Assembly (NCBI GenBank): GCA_937873135.1
Contig: CALMVQ010000091.1
Location: forward strand, 1 to 58,051
Direction: 5' to 3'
Length of the DNA: 58,051 nucleotides
Source of the DNA: an uncultured Scytonema sp.
Lineage (GTDB): Bacteria; Cyanobacteriota; Cyanobacteriia; Cyanobacteriales; Nostocaceae
This document shows positions 34,472-42,944 of the stretch, piece by piece. Below the pieces are notes generated by a model, which was not told where the DNA came from, did not search any database, and saw only the letters and a list, made by a program, of their open reading frames with translations. Positions within the stretch are counted from its first letter, which is position 1. Each line of letters starts with the position of its first letter. The position numbers were made by a program, and so were the translations under genes.

Positions 34472-35062
34472 AAGCAATTAGAATAAAAATTAGCTAAGAA
34501 TTTAGAATTTACAGATCCAGCAGTATAGGCTCAAGAGTTACCCGACAGACTTCAGCGTTTCCCATAACCTGCTAACAGGCTTCTAAAATTCAGAAGATTC
34601 TTCCAAATACTTTTTAAATTGTATTCAAAATCAATATAGCAGCTCTGCGCTCGCTGTTAACAATTAACACTTGAACAAAAAGCAAATAGTAACATAAGTT
34701 GCTATTTATAAGCGATGGTAATAGGTAATGGGAAGAGAACCATCTCTTTCCTCATGCCCAATGAGCAATTACCAATTACTACGCACCACGATCATCTCGA
34801 TTAAAATAGATAATTTTTCCATTCGTTTCACTGTATCAAGTAAATGTAATAGTTGATGTGTTGCCCAAATCGATGCTATGAATTGCCTGCCTTGAGAAAG
34901 GCTACGACATCACACTTGGACTAAGATGCGATCGCTTAGTCTTTCAACTGCATTTTCTACCTGAAAAGAAGACTTGCGTTTCCAAAAAATATTTCGTTCA
35001 GTTACGAAAAGAATTCTTTAGATATAGGTGACAAAACTCGATCTATAGCCCAATACAGTTCA
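34472..35062. other. Spacer upstream of CHASE2 kinase
   Basis: About 590 bp without a gene. It should contain the kinase promoter. GGTAATGGGAAGAG-like and CATGCCCAATGAGCAATTACC-like stretches near 34725-34780 resemble degenerate dispersed repeats. Nothing else stands out. Confidence 0.45.
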
Positions 35063-35205
35063 GTTATAGCGGTTCCTTGTTTTAGTCACATCCCATACGC
35101 CCTCAAGAGAGCCCTGACGGGCACCCCTCACACACGCGCTTGGGAGAGGGGCATTCAAAGAGAGGGCGAGAGTGTATGGGATTTGACTGAGAACGGCTAT
35201 AGTGC
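35063..35205. repeat. Foldback (MITE-like) element, about 143 bp
   Basis: The ends are imperfect inverted repeats: TTATAGCGGTTC ... GTCACATCCCATACGCCCTC on the left and GAGGGCGAGAGTGTATGGGA ... GAACGGCTATAG on the right. A 69-aa minus frame inside it is a shadow. The loop is rich in CACACACGCGC and GGGAGAGGGGC. Confidence 0.65.
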
Positions 35206-35212
35206 TAAACAT

Positions 35213-35248
35213 GGAACTAGAGACGTTCTGTAGAACGTCTCTAGTTCC
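35213..35248. repeat. Perfect 17-bp hairpin
   Basis: GGAACTAGAGACGTTCT (35213-35229) and its exact complement (35232-35248) are separated by GT. There is no T run. It is a dispersed palindrome or a terminator of unclear ownership. Confidence 0.7.
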
Positions 35249-35355
35249 GGATTCATTTAAGCCAACCACCTACATCACAGAATCCGAATTTCAGGTTTTT
35301 ACCACCGAGCCGCGCTTAAAACCTGCGTTAATCAAGCCATTGCACCTAGTCGTCG

Positions 35356-35459
35356 GTTAGGCACTTACCAGTCAATAAATATCCAGCAGTTCATTCTAGA
35401 TCTCTGGCGGTAGTCGCGAAGTCTTGGGTTCAGACATACGGCTGGATATTTATTTTTTT
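35356..35459 (+). repeat. Repeat with 14-bp stem, related to 5179-5235
   Basis: AATAAATATCCAGC (35374-35387) pairs with GCTGGATATTTATT (35441-35454) around a 53-nt loop, followed by a T run. The left part (GTTAGGCACTTACCA) and the arm CAGACATACGGCTGGATATT also occur, the latter inverted, at 5179-5220. It lies just downstream of the minus-strand SOD gene. Confidence 0.65.
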
Positions 35460-35507
35460 CGGATCTCCCTTAACCCAACAAGACACGTCCAAGCATCAAA
35501 AATGGTA

Positions 35508-36071
35508 CTAAGACTTGATTAATTCAATTACGCCACAAGCTTGACGAGCACCGCCTGCGTCATCTGCGGTACCACCAGATTTACGTTGGTCTGCTAGTTT
35601 ATGTATGATTATGGCACTACCATCGCTATCAAATAAGCTTGTAGGTCCGTCAGAGAGACTAAAACTGTTAGCGAAGGTTTCCATTTTACCTTGACCAATG
35701 ACATTAATTTTGATGTTTGGTAAATCTCCAAGATGGTAAGGATGGTTTTTTTCTACAGGAGTTGACGAACTAAAGGGACCTGGGTCAAAATGTCCTCCAG
35801 CAGAGCTAAAAGGCTTTCCTTCTCCTTGGCAAACACCTTTCTCGTGTATGTGGACGCCATGCAGTCCGGAAGTTAAGACTTTAGCATCTCCTTGAAGTTC
35901 AACAGCAACCCAAACAAAACCATGTGGGGACTGTATAGCTTTCAGCGTTCCGGTGATACTAGGACCTGTGATCGTAGCGCTTGCATGCAAACCTTTATCT
36001 GCATCAGCACTCTGATTACAACCTGTTATGAGTAGAAGTAATACAATAGCTAGATGATAGACGAATTTCAT
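35508..36071 (-). CDS. sodC: Cu/Zn superoxide dismutase lipoprotein
   Basis: The 187-residue precursor has a lipoprotein signal with the lipobox LITGC, so it is anchored in the periplasm or outer surface. Metal-binding features of SodC are GVHIHEKGVC, AGGHFDPG, HPYHLGDLPNI, IIIHKLADQ and the disulfide-forming GGARQACGVIEL. It converts superoxide to peroxide and oxygen. The ATG at 36071 is selected because it begins the signal peptide; the frame is open to 36164 but crosses a terminator. No strong SD is seen. Most cyanobacteria rely on Fe, Mn or Ni enzymes, so a Cu/Zn enzyme is less usual. Confidence 0.92.
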   Translation of the reverse strand: MKFVYHLAIVLLLLITGCNQSADADKGLHASATITGPSITGTLKAIQSPHGFVWVAVELQGDAKVLTSGLHGVHIHEKGVCQGEGKPFSSAGGHFDPGPFSSSTPVEKNHPYHLGDLPNIKINVIGQGKMETFANSFSLSDGPTSLFDSDGSAIIIHKLADQRKSGGTADDAGGARQACGVIELIKS

Positions 36072-36111
36072 ATCAGTATTTTGGTTGAAAGCAGATTTAG
36101 GCGCACACTTG

Positions 36112-36152
36112 TAAAAAATGTATGATGGCGCGAAGCTAGTGCCATCATACAT
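36112..36152 (-). terminator. Terminator between FHA-ferredoxin fusion and sodC
   Basis: A 12-bp stem (ATGTATGATGGC at 36118-36129 with GCCATCATACAT at 36141-36152) and an 11-nt loop are followed on the minus strand by six T. It lies between the stop of the FHA fusion gene and the sodC start, so sodC should have its own promoter or depend on read-through. Confidence 0.8.
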
Positions 36153-36190
36153 TTTTCTCTGCACGCCTCAACAGGAAAGTTTATGTTAAG

Positions 36191-37963
36191 CTATGCATCA
36201 ATTTCAACCCGCCCAACAGGGAAAGAGATACACGTGAGAATATACCCCTCCTGATGGTCACTTTCTTCCAAAGCTTCAGGTTCACCTTCGAGCCTAATTT
36301 CTCCTTGGATCTTACGTTTTTTACAGCTGCCACAAACTCCAGAACGGCAACTACTGCGTATTTTTACTCCTTCTTGTTCAGCCAAACTTAGGATAGATTC
36401 TTCGCCATCACAAGGAACTTCTTTGCTTGATTTCGCGAAAAGCACAGCAGTTTTGCTTGAGGAAGATACCGTTGGCGCTGGCGTGCTCTGAGTTGGTGTA
36501 CTTACTGGAGTAGCTCTACCTCCATTTGACTTGGGAGTCGTATCTGGAGACATATTCCTCATAAGTTCTTTTAAGCCTTGCGGAGCAGGAGGGGGAGGAG
36601 TGGTAGGTTTGCTGGGTGCAGCAACTTGTTGTTTAGGCTTCTCAGATTTGGACTTCTTCGCTGGAGGGCCAAAGCTTTCCTCATAATAGTTTTGCATGGG
36701 AAAGTTAATACTTTCCAGCAACTCCTTGACACCTTGCATAAAAGTATCTGGTCCACAGACATATACAGTCCGTTCGCGAAAATCAGGCACGACTACCTCT
36801 AGCATGGCTGCACTAATCCTACCAGTGAGACTCAGCCAACTATGACCAATTTCTTTACGAGTCGTGGAAACTGCCAAATGAAAATTGGGATGCTGTGCTG
36901 ACATCAACTCCAGTTCATGCCGGAAAATGATATCACGAGGGGAGCGAGCGCTATGGAAAAAGACAATATCGCAATGAGATCCAGTGTCACACAGCCAGCG
37001 TGACATCGACATCATAGGTGTAATGCCACTGCCTGCGGAAATCAGCAACAATTTTTGGGAGGGATTAGCAAAGCAAGTAAACTTGCCCAATGGTCCACTC
37101 AGATTAATCGTACTACCGACTGTGATGTTATCGTGCAGCCAGTTAGAAACCATACCCTTTGGTACTTCGGCTAAAGAATTCGGAGGGGGCGGGACGCGTT
37201 TGACAGTAATTTCTAAGGTATGGGGACGCGAAGGTGTGGATGAAATAGAGTAGGAACGTGATACCTGCTCGTTATTGATTTCCAAATCGAGAGTAACAAA
37301 CTGACCAGGCTTGTAAGTGAATAAAACCGGAGGATCTGCTACAAATCGAAAAGTTTTTACATCTTGTGTTTCATCAATAATACTTACGCACTGGACTGTT
37401 AAGTCGCCTTTAATCCAACGTTGCACTTGGGATGGTTCTACCATCGCCAAAGGCATATACTCTTGAGGGGAAACAACTTTTTGCTGTTGGGGAGATATTT
37501 CCGGAACTTTTAGTGGCGAAGCTAGTTCTACCACGTCGTGTTGAGGGCTGTCACTGACCGGCTCTATAAATTCTATAACTGTTTTTTCATGCAATCCCAC
37601 CTGTGCAACTGTTTCTTTTCGTGATTCTGGCGATCCGACCTGTAAAACCATCAGGAAAAATTTACCTACGTGAATCATATCACCGGGTTTGAGGAGATGA
37701 TCCTGATTTACTGAGGCGTTCCCGCCATTAATTCGGGAACCGCCAGCACTTCCAAGATCGGCAAAATAATAATTGCCATCTTTCAAAGCAATTTTCCCGT
37801 GCATTCGACTGACTTCATTACTGTCCAGAAACAAATGACTGTTCGGAGCGCGACCAATTAGGCACGCTTGATTGAGCATGGTTCCTGGTTGTAAGTCTAT
37901 TTCTTGTACCTGATCTGGCTTCTGTGAATCGATGATTTTGATTTTAATCATGTCTATTTCCAT
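36191..37963 (-). CDS. FHA - flavin reductase - [2Fe-2S] ferredoxin fusion
   Basis: This 590-residue fusion has an FHA domain (about 25-110: LIGRAPNSHLFLDSNEVSRMHG, DLGSAGGSRING), an FAD-binding reductase domain (about 190-300, with RSYSISSTPS), an NAD-binding domain (about 300-430, SAGSGITPMMSMS and VYVCGPDTFM) and a Pro-rich linker. It ends with a plant-type [2Fe-2S] ferredoxin (about 505-590, CRSGVCGSC with the fourth Cys in LTCISFP). The reductase-ferredoxin order is like the HCP-reductase/NADH oxidoreductase family. It should pass electrons from NAD(P)H to a partner; the FHA domain binds phosphothreonine. M5 at 37951 is an alternative start. The gene upstream at 38102 also has an FHA domain. 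Confidence 0.9.
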   Translation of the reverse strand: MEIDMIKIKIIDSQKPDQVQEIDLQPGTMLNQACLIGRAPNSHLFLDSNEVSRMHGKIALKDGNYYFADLGSAGGSRINGGNASVNQDHLLKPGDMIHVGKFFLMVLQVGSPESRKETVAQVGLHEKTVIEFIEPVSDSPQHDVVELASPLKVPEISPQQQKVVSPQEYMPLAMVEPSQVQRWIKGDLTVQCVSIIDETQDVKTFRFVADPPVLFTYKPGQFVTLDLEINNEQVSRSYSISSTPSRPHTLEITVKRVPPPPNSLAEVPKGMVSNWLHDNITVGSTINLSGPLGKFTCFANPSQKLLLISAGSGITPMMSMSRWLCDTGSHCDIVFFHSARSPRDIIFRHELELMSAQHPNFHLAVSTTRKEIGHSWLSLTGRISAAMLEVVVPDFRERTVYVCGPDTFMQGVKELLESINFPMQNYYEESFGPPAKKSKSEKPKQQVAAPSKPTTPPPPAPQGLKELMRNMSPDTTPKSNGGRATPVSTPTQSTPAPTVSSSSKTAVLFAKSSKEVPCDGEESILSLAEQEGVKIRSSCRSGVCGSCKKRKIQGEIRLEGEPEALEESDHQEGYILTCISFPVGRVEIDA

Positions 37964-37990
37964 CCCAGAATATTAGTTGACTTGGGTTTT

Positions 37991-38018
37991 GGGGAATGGG
38001 GAATGGGGAATAGGAAAT
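37991..38018. repeat. Heptanucleotide tandem repeat (STRR type)
   Basis: GGGGAAT occurs three times in tandem (37991-38011), followed by a variant AGGAAAT. Short heptamer arrays (CCCCATT on the other strand) are a hallmark of heterocystous cyanobacterial genomes. Confidence 0.85.
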
Positions 38019-38101
38019 GGGTTCAAATAATTATCTCTTCACGCTTACCCATTCCCATACTTCCACCTATCTTCTACTACCTACTTTGCGCTTAAAAATA
38101 C

Positions 38102-41100
38102 TTAAATCTGAGTCACAGCTGCTACCTGTCCTAAATTTTGCTGAAGACGAGTACTTACTCTTGCTAAGAGATTCTTTGCTAGTACTGAGTCGTCGTATGA
38201 AAGTATGACCTCGAAAGCTTTTGCGTTGATAGCTAAGACCCGAGTCCTTGAAGACGCAGCAACTATTGTTGTCATATAATTGCTGTGAGTTAGTACTTCT
38301 AGTTCACCAATAGTTTGTCCAGGTAAAATAGCCGTATTCTCTGTCTGACTTGCAAGTACACTTGCCTCGCCGTCAATGAGAATGAGAAGTTCAGTAGCAG
38401 GTGTTCCCACTCTACAGATTTCTTCTTGCGAACGGTAAACCCGCACGTTGGCATCTCGAGCCAGGTTAATTAAAGCATTTGCCTTTAATCCTTGGAAGAA
38501 ACTGCTGCCATAAAGCCATAACAGCTTTTCTAAGGTTCCAAAAGAGTCTGTGGTTGTCTCTCCCTGAGCATGTTGCATTTCCCATTGCACAAGGATAATT
38601 AACTCATCTCCATTACTAAAGCGAACAATGTCTCCAGATTTCAATTGCGTCTGCTGCTCGCGAATATGTTCCTTCCCAATACGTAAACCATTGCTGCTTC
38701 CTAAGTCTCTAACACTGACTCCTTTTTCATCCAAATAGAAGATAGCGTGCTGTCTGGAGACACGGTTATCGACAATCACGATGTCGTTCTCGCGTCCTCG
38801 TCCAACTTGAATTACGGGCTGCTGGAAAACCCGCTTTTCAGCGTGCCCCATTGTTCTGACTTGAGCAATGAAAGTTGGAACATTACCCTGATCGTTCTGT
38901 TGCAAAGTCTGACCGAGAATTCTTTGCGCTGTTTCTTGTACAAGCCAATCTTTGTGTTGATTTTGCTCTAGCATTGCGCGAGCTTGCTGGTTGCTATCAG
39001 CAGGATTCGACAGATGCAAGGCATAAAGACTGGCAGCTTGCACTAAGGGATCTAAGTCTTGTAAGAGTTCGAGCAGGACATGCTTAATTAGCTCAGGACG
39101 ATTTGTCGGCGTATCACCTAATTGGGTGGGCACTCCCAATGAAAAGGTGTTTGATTGTGAGGCTGAGCGATCGCCATTGACACCAAGTTGTGTTGATCTT
39201 GAAGCAGAGCTATCCCTATTGACACCAAGTTGTGTTGATCTTGAGACGGGTTGAGTTAAAGATTCTTTCTGGCGTAAGGAAGACAGGACTCTTGGACTCA
39301 AACGTCTTTGCCAACTTAACTGCTCGTTGTTTGAGTTGAGAATTTCTTCAAGAACATTTGCCGCCAATACACCTATTGAACGAGCAATGTCAATCGCTTC
39401 CGGAGAGTCTCCCAATATTTCTAAAATGCGGAATAACTGAGCAGCAATTAGTTTCTGCTTTTCTCGCAGGGTTTTTCGCAGCAAATTATAGACAGGTGTG
39501 TGCGGTGCTGAATTGTCGAGGATCTGACAACGCACGGCTAAGTCTTGAAGCTGTACCAATAGCGTTTCTGCTGTCCGCAACAGTGAACTGTCTTGATTAA
39601 ACATTTCTGTTAAGACTTGGTCTTGTTCATCTGCACTAATAGCATACTCTTGTCTCAATGCCATGATTTGCTTTTGCTTTTGCTGAAATACCTCTTCGAG
39701 GGATCTGCCGCCTTGCACATGTTCTAGAATTAGCAACTCTAATGCACGCTTATAGCTCTCTATTCGCAATGTGTTTTCGCGGCTGTGTCCTTTGACGGGA
39801 TCGAGTAAGCTGGAATCTTCCACCCCAAGTTCTGATAAGACAGCATAATGCTCATCTTCAGTAACATTCAACTCCTTACGCATATCCCTCAGAACTTCCA
39901 AACTCTCAGCAGATTTCACATTTCCTTCTTCTAAAGCTTCGCGCAATACTCCTTTATAAACTCGCACGCGGTCTACATTGTTGAAATTAGGCAGGATCTT
40001 CGCCAGAACGTACACTTCATCTGGAACTAGATCTTGCAATGAACGTCCTTCAAGCCACTTTGTCCAATCTACTGCAAGCTTATTCAATTGCCGACGTAAA
40101 TTACTTGCCAGACTTTCACGGGAATGACGCTCTTTGCTACGCCCCAAGGTGCGATACAGCCATAGGCTGCTCACACACACAATAAATGCATTGAGGACAA
40201 GGATTGCCCAACCTGGTAGCAAGCCAATATTAGGGCGACCACCGAACATGTAGAATACATTGAAGGAGACAAAGGCACACATTGCAAAACAAACGTGCAA
40301 AACCTGTTCCTCATTCACGTATTTGTTATTCCGCTTCAGATAAGCTTTATAAACATTTTCTAAAAACTGACAAACAAAATAGCTAGCCGCACCAAAGACA
40401 GCCAGAGTCAGGGGAGCTGCAATAATTTTCGGAATCGGAATGGCGTGATTGAAAATATAAAATCCCGGATTGAGGAGCGTGCCTAACTGCCCTTCTTCAT
40501 GAGTCCAAGAACCAGAATAATAGTAGTCCCAGTTACCTGCGTATAAGAAGTAAAAGACATAAAATCCCAGCATCAGACCAAAGTATGCATAGAAGACGAG
40601 CTTTTGATCCGGCCTGGTTATTCCCTCCCAGTAAGAGCGTTCTGAGTCAATATCAATACAAGGCGACTGACAACTTACACAAGCACTTTTCTCTTGCCCA
40701 GAACTATCAACAGTCCGACAGGTTGACTGAGTAATACTCTGAAGTGGCTGAAGATGGGCTTCAGTGCCTAGTAAACCCCGTGGACCAGTGTAAACCATTT
40801 GTACGGGTGCCATTGGGCAGAAGTACTGACACCAACTTCTTCCCTTAAACAAATAGCCCACAGCAATCGCACTCGCAATTGTCAAGAGTAGGAAAATCGC
40901 CATTGCCAAGCGATGGCCATTCACAAACAGAATTCGGATATTCAAGCCTAAGTAGAACAGGAAAAATTGTAAGTATAAGTAATTGCGACCCAGCCAAGAA
41001 TCTTTCTCTACCGCAGCCAATTCGGAACGAACACTTCCTGTCTCTGGGTTAACGACTTTGCGCTTGCGTTGTTTACCCAGTGCCCGAGGAATTTGAGAGA

Positions 41101-41425
41101 AAAAATACAGTGGACAGATCCGCCGCCAAACTTCATGACCAAACACTAGCAAAATCATGATTCCGATTGGCAGAACTACTGCCCAAAAGATTCGTGCTCC
41201 CATACCGTATGGCGTTTGCGGCAGACACACGGACTGAACTTTGACACAACTTGATGGATCTAGGTACTTCTCCGGATGAAGACGAAAAGGACTGATGAGA
41301 TTAGTGGGTTCCGTCAACAAACTAGAAATGGGATCGTAAAATAGAGAAAGAATTAAGGTCAGCCAGCCGATTGCTAGAATCCACCTGACCAAGTGCATCT
41401 TTTTTTCTGGAAGTTGACTAATCAT
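38102..41425 (-). CDS. Membrane Fe-S protein fused to FHA and cyclic-nucleotide-binding domains
   Basis: The 1107-residue fusion starts with about eight membrane helices (to about residue 425). Among these are Cys-rich motifs like NapH/NosR polyferredoxins: RRICPLYFF, WCQYFCPM near 198, and STCR...CVSCQSPCIDID near 240-255, enough for a [4Fe-4S] cluster. A long helical cytosolic region follows (about 430-860, including TerB/HEAT-like helices), then an FHA domain (about 865-935: VGRGRENDIVIVDNRVSRQHA, DLGSSNGLRIG) and a Crp-type cyclic-nucleotide-binding domain (about 980-1107: LILIDGEASVL, LPGQTIGELEVL). It is probably a membrane electron-transfer protein controlled by phosphorylation and a ligand. 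I know of no characterised counterpart. Confidence 0.88.
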   Translation of the reverse strand: MISQLPEKKMHLVRWILAIGWLTLILSLFYDPISSLLTEPTNLISPFRLHPEKYLDPSSCVKVQSVCLPQTPYGMGARIFWAVVLPIGIMILLVFGHEVWRRICPLYFFSQIPRALGKQRKRKVVNPETGSVRSELAAVEKDSWLGRNYLYLQFFLFYLGLNIRILFVNGHRLAMAIFLLLTIASAIAVGYLFKGRSWCQYFCPMAPVQMVYTGPRGLLGTEAHLQPLQSITQSTCRTVDSSGQEKSACVSCQSPCIDIDSERSYWEGITRPDQKLVFYAYFGLMLGFYVFYFLYAGNWDYYYSGSWTHEEGQLGTLLNPGFYIFNHAIPIPKIIAAPLTLAVFGAASYFVCQFLENVYKAYLKRNNKYVNEEQVLHVCFAMCAFVSFNVFYMFGGRPNIGLLPGWAILVLNAFIVCVSSLWLYRTLGRSKERHSRESLASNLRRQLNKLAVDWTKWLEGRSLQDLVPDEVYVLAKILPNFNNVDRVRVYKGVLREALEEGNVKSAESLEVLRDMRKELNVTEDEHYAVLSELGVEDSSLLDPVKGHSRENTLRIESYKRALELLILEHVQGGRSLEEVFQQKQKQIMALRQEYAISADEQDQVLTEMFNQDSSLLRTAETLLVQLQDLAVRCQILDNSAPHTPVYNLLRKTLREKQKLIAAQLFRILEILGDSPEAIDIARSIGVLAANVLEEILNSNNEQLSWQRRLSPRVLSSLRQKESLTQPVSRSTQLGVNRDSSASRSTQLGVNGDRSASQSNTFSLGVPTQLGDTPTNRPELIKHVLLELLQDLDPLVQAASLYALHLSNPADSNQQARAMLEQNQHKDWLVQETAQRILGQTLQQNDQGNVPTFIAQVRTMGHAEKRVFQQPVIQVGRGRENDIVIVDNRVSRQHAIFYLDEKGVSVRDLGSSNGLRIGKEHIREQQTQLKSGDIVRFSNGDELIILVQWEMQHAQGETTTDSFGTLEKLLWLYGSSFFQGLKANALINLARDANVRVYRSQEEICRVGTPATELLILIDGEASVLASQTENTAILPGQTIGELEVLTHSNYMTTIVAASSRTRVLAINAKAFEVILSYDDSVLAKNLLARVSTRLQQNLGQVAAVTQI
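39177..39244 (-). repeat. 42-bp spaced in-frame duplication in 38102-41425
   Basis: TTGACACCAAGTTGTGTTGA and flanking bases occur at 39177-39202 and again at 39219-39244. They encode SRSTQLGVN twice in the Ser-rich linker before the HEAT-like part. The linker is repeat-derived and probably disordered. Confidence 0.8.
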
Positions 41426-41861
41426 CTGTTTTAAAGTTTACCTAGAACAACATTAACAATCATGATTTTTGTCGAATTGAGAGCATCTATCCTTAAGTAA
41501 AAACGTTTAGGACAGTCATCTCTTAAAACTTTCGTTTTGAGAGCTTCGCTCAAATCCGTTGATTGCTATCATTAAAACTGCTCCCCCTGCCCGCGCCAGT
41601 CCTAGATGATAAATATTTAACCGGGCACATAATACTCGGAGCCATTGCTTGCTGTGAAGTCTTTGATAATCTAACACTCAGCACCCAGCTTTTTGAAGTC
41701 AGGTGTATCACTCTAGATATGTGAAAACTGCTGTATACTAAGTAGCGGTCAACGGTCACCTGGATAGCTCATAGCTTACACCCATATATACTGATGAAAG
41801 TTAGCTTGTTAGACGATCTGCTTCCAGAATACAACTTTGTTGTCAATTTCGGAAGTCATTA
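41426..41861. other. Intergenic region with no clear gene
   Basis: About 435 bp. The minus-strand frame at 41550-41759 has no support. CTTAAAACTTTCGTTTTGAG near 41522-41541 is an imperfect hairpin that could end the DUF928 gene's transcript upstream; otherwise nothing stands out. Confidence 0.45.
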
Positions 41862-42944
41862 TTATTTACAACATTCTGCTAGTGGTGCTTGAGCAATTTC
41901 CTCCAAACCCCCAGTACGCAGTAAATCTTCCCAATCAGTCTTTAAATCGTCATCATTAGGATGTTCGCGGCGTAACTGCGCTAATGTTGTCAAGGAATCT
42001 TGAAAAAGTCCAGACATTGCGTATATAGCAGCACGCTGCCGAACATCTACAGCTGCTAACTTCTTCTTCAATTCTCGCTCTGGATCGATGCGTTGAATAG
42101 AACCTTGCAAAATAAAGTCCTGACTTGAGTTAGTGCGTACACACGCCACTGACAAAGACCAATGATAAGTTTTATGAATCTTTTGTTCAGGTACTGTTGA
42201 GTGCCGGACACTCAGGTTGACAATTCCAGATAACCCTTGTAAAGCGAAGTTTTGTTTGTAAATTGTTTGGTAATTTTCATCTTGCACAACGAGTAACGCT
42301 CGTGCAGTATTTTGTGGAATGTAGAAAAATAAAGTAGGATGCTCTACTGTCGTTATTTGAGACTCATTTTTAAAAGGAGTCAGGGCAGTGACTGGTGGGT
42401 TGCCTTGAGTACAAGCTTGATCCTGTGCTGCTCCTAACTGAATATGTCTGCCTCGCACGACTGTTTGAACCATACTATTGCTTTGATTCAATTGATCGCT
42501 CATTCGAGCAGTATTCTCACTAGCTCCACCTAAGGCTGTTTCATCTGTAGATCGTCTGAGCGCTCCCCGCGTTCCTGCTGGTACCAGCCTCATGGGCTGA
42601 CCAAGCTCGGGTATGTAAATGAAGTAACTTCTACGTGTTGCTCCTGGCTTTTGATCGCGTGCTATATAACTTTCAATATTCTTCACAGCAACCGTTGCAT
42701 AGCGATCACCACCTCTTGCTAATAGTGCCTGTTTAAAATAACTCAATGCTACAGGGTAGTTTCTCTGCTTTACAGCATTGTAACCCAATTGCATATTCTG
42801 ATCATAGTCGCGATGAGACTGGATTTGTGCTAGCACGTTCTTAGGATCTATAACTACTAGTTTTATTGCGTTTGAGCCAACAAATATGACCAACGCAATA
42901 ATGGAGGCGATACAAAAATATTTGATCCAGAATTGGTGTTTCAC
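41862..42944 (-). CDS. TPR-like and DUF928 domain protein
   Basis: The 360-residue protein has an N-terminal membrane helix (IASIIALVIFVGSNAI), a tetratricopeptide-like pair (LGYNAVKQRNYPVALSYFKQAL) and a C-terminal DUF928 domain (about residues 170-350). Features of the latter are TALTPFKNESQITTVEHPTLFFYIPQ, YHWSLSVAC and a final helical part (LDLTTLAQLRREHPNDDDLK-like). DUF928 has no known function but is widely found next to CHAT and CHASE2 genes in cyanobacteria. It is the first gene of the minus-strand series leading to the FHA proteins. Confidence 0.75.
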   Translation of the reverse strand: MKHQFWIKYFCIASIIALVIFVGSNAIKLVVIDPKNVLAQIQSHRDYDQNMQLGYNAVKQRNYPVALSYFKQALLARGGDRYATVAVKNIESYIARDQKPGATRRSYFIYIPELGQPMRLVPAGTRGALRRSTDETALGGASENTARMSDQLNQSNSMVQTVVRGRHIQLGAAQDQACTQGNPPVTALTPFKNESQITTVEHPTLFFYIPQNTARALLVVQDENYQTIYKQNFALQGLSGIVNLSVRHSTVPEQKIHKTYHWSLSVACVRTNSSQDFILQGSIQRIDPERELKKKLAAVDVRQRAAIYAMSGLFQDSLTTLAQLRREHPNDDDLKTDWEDLLRTGGLEEIAQAPLAECCK

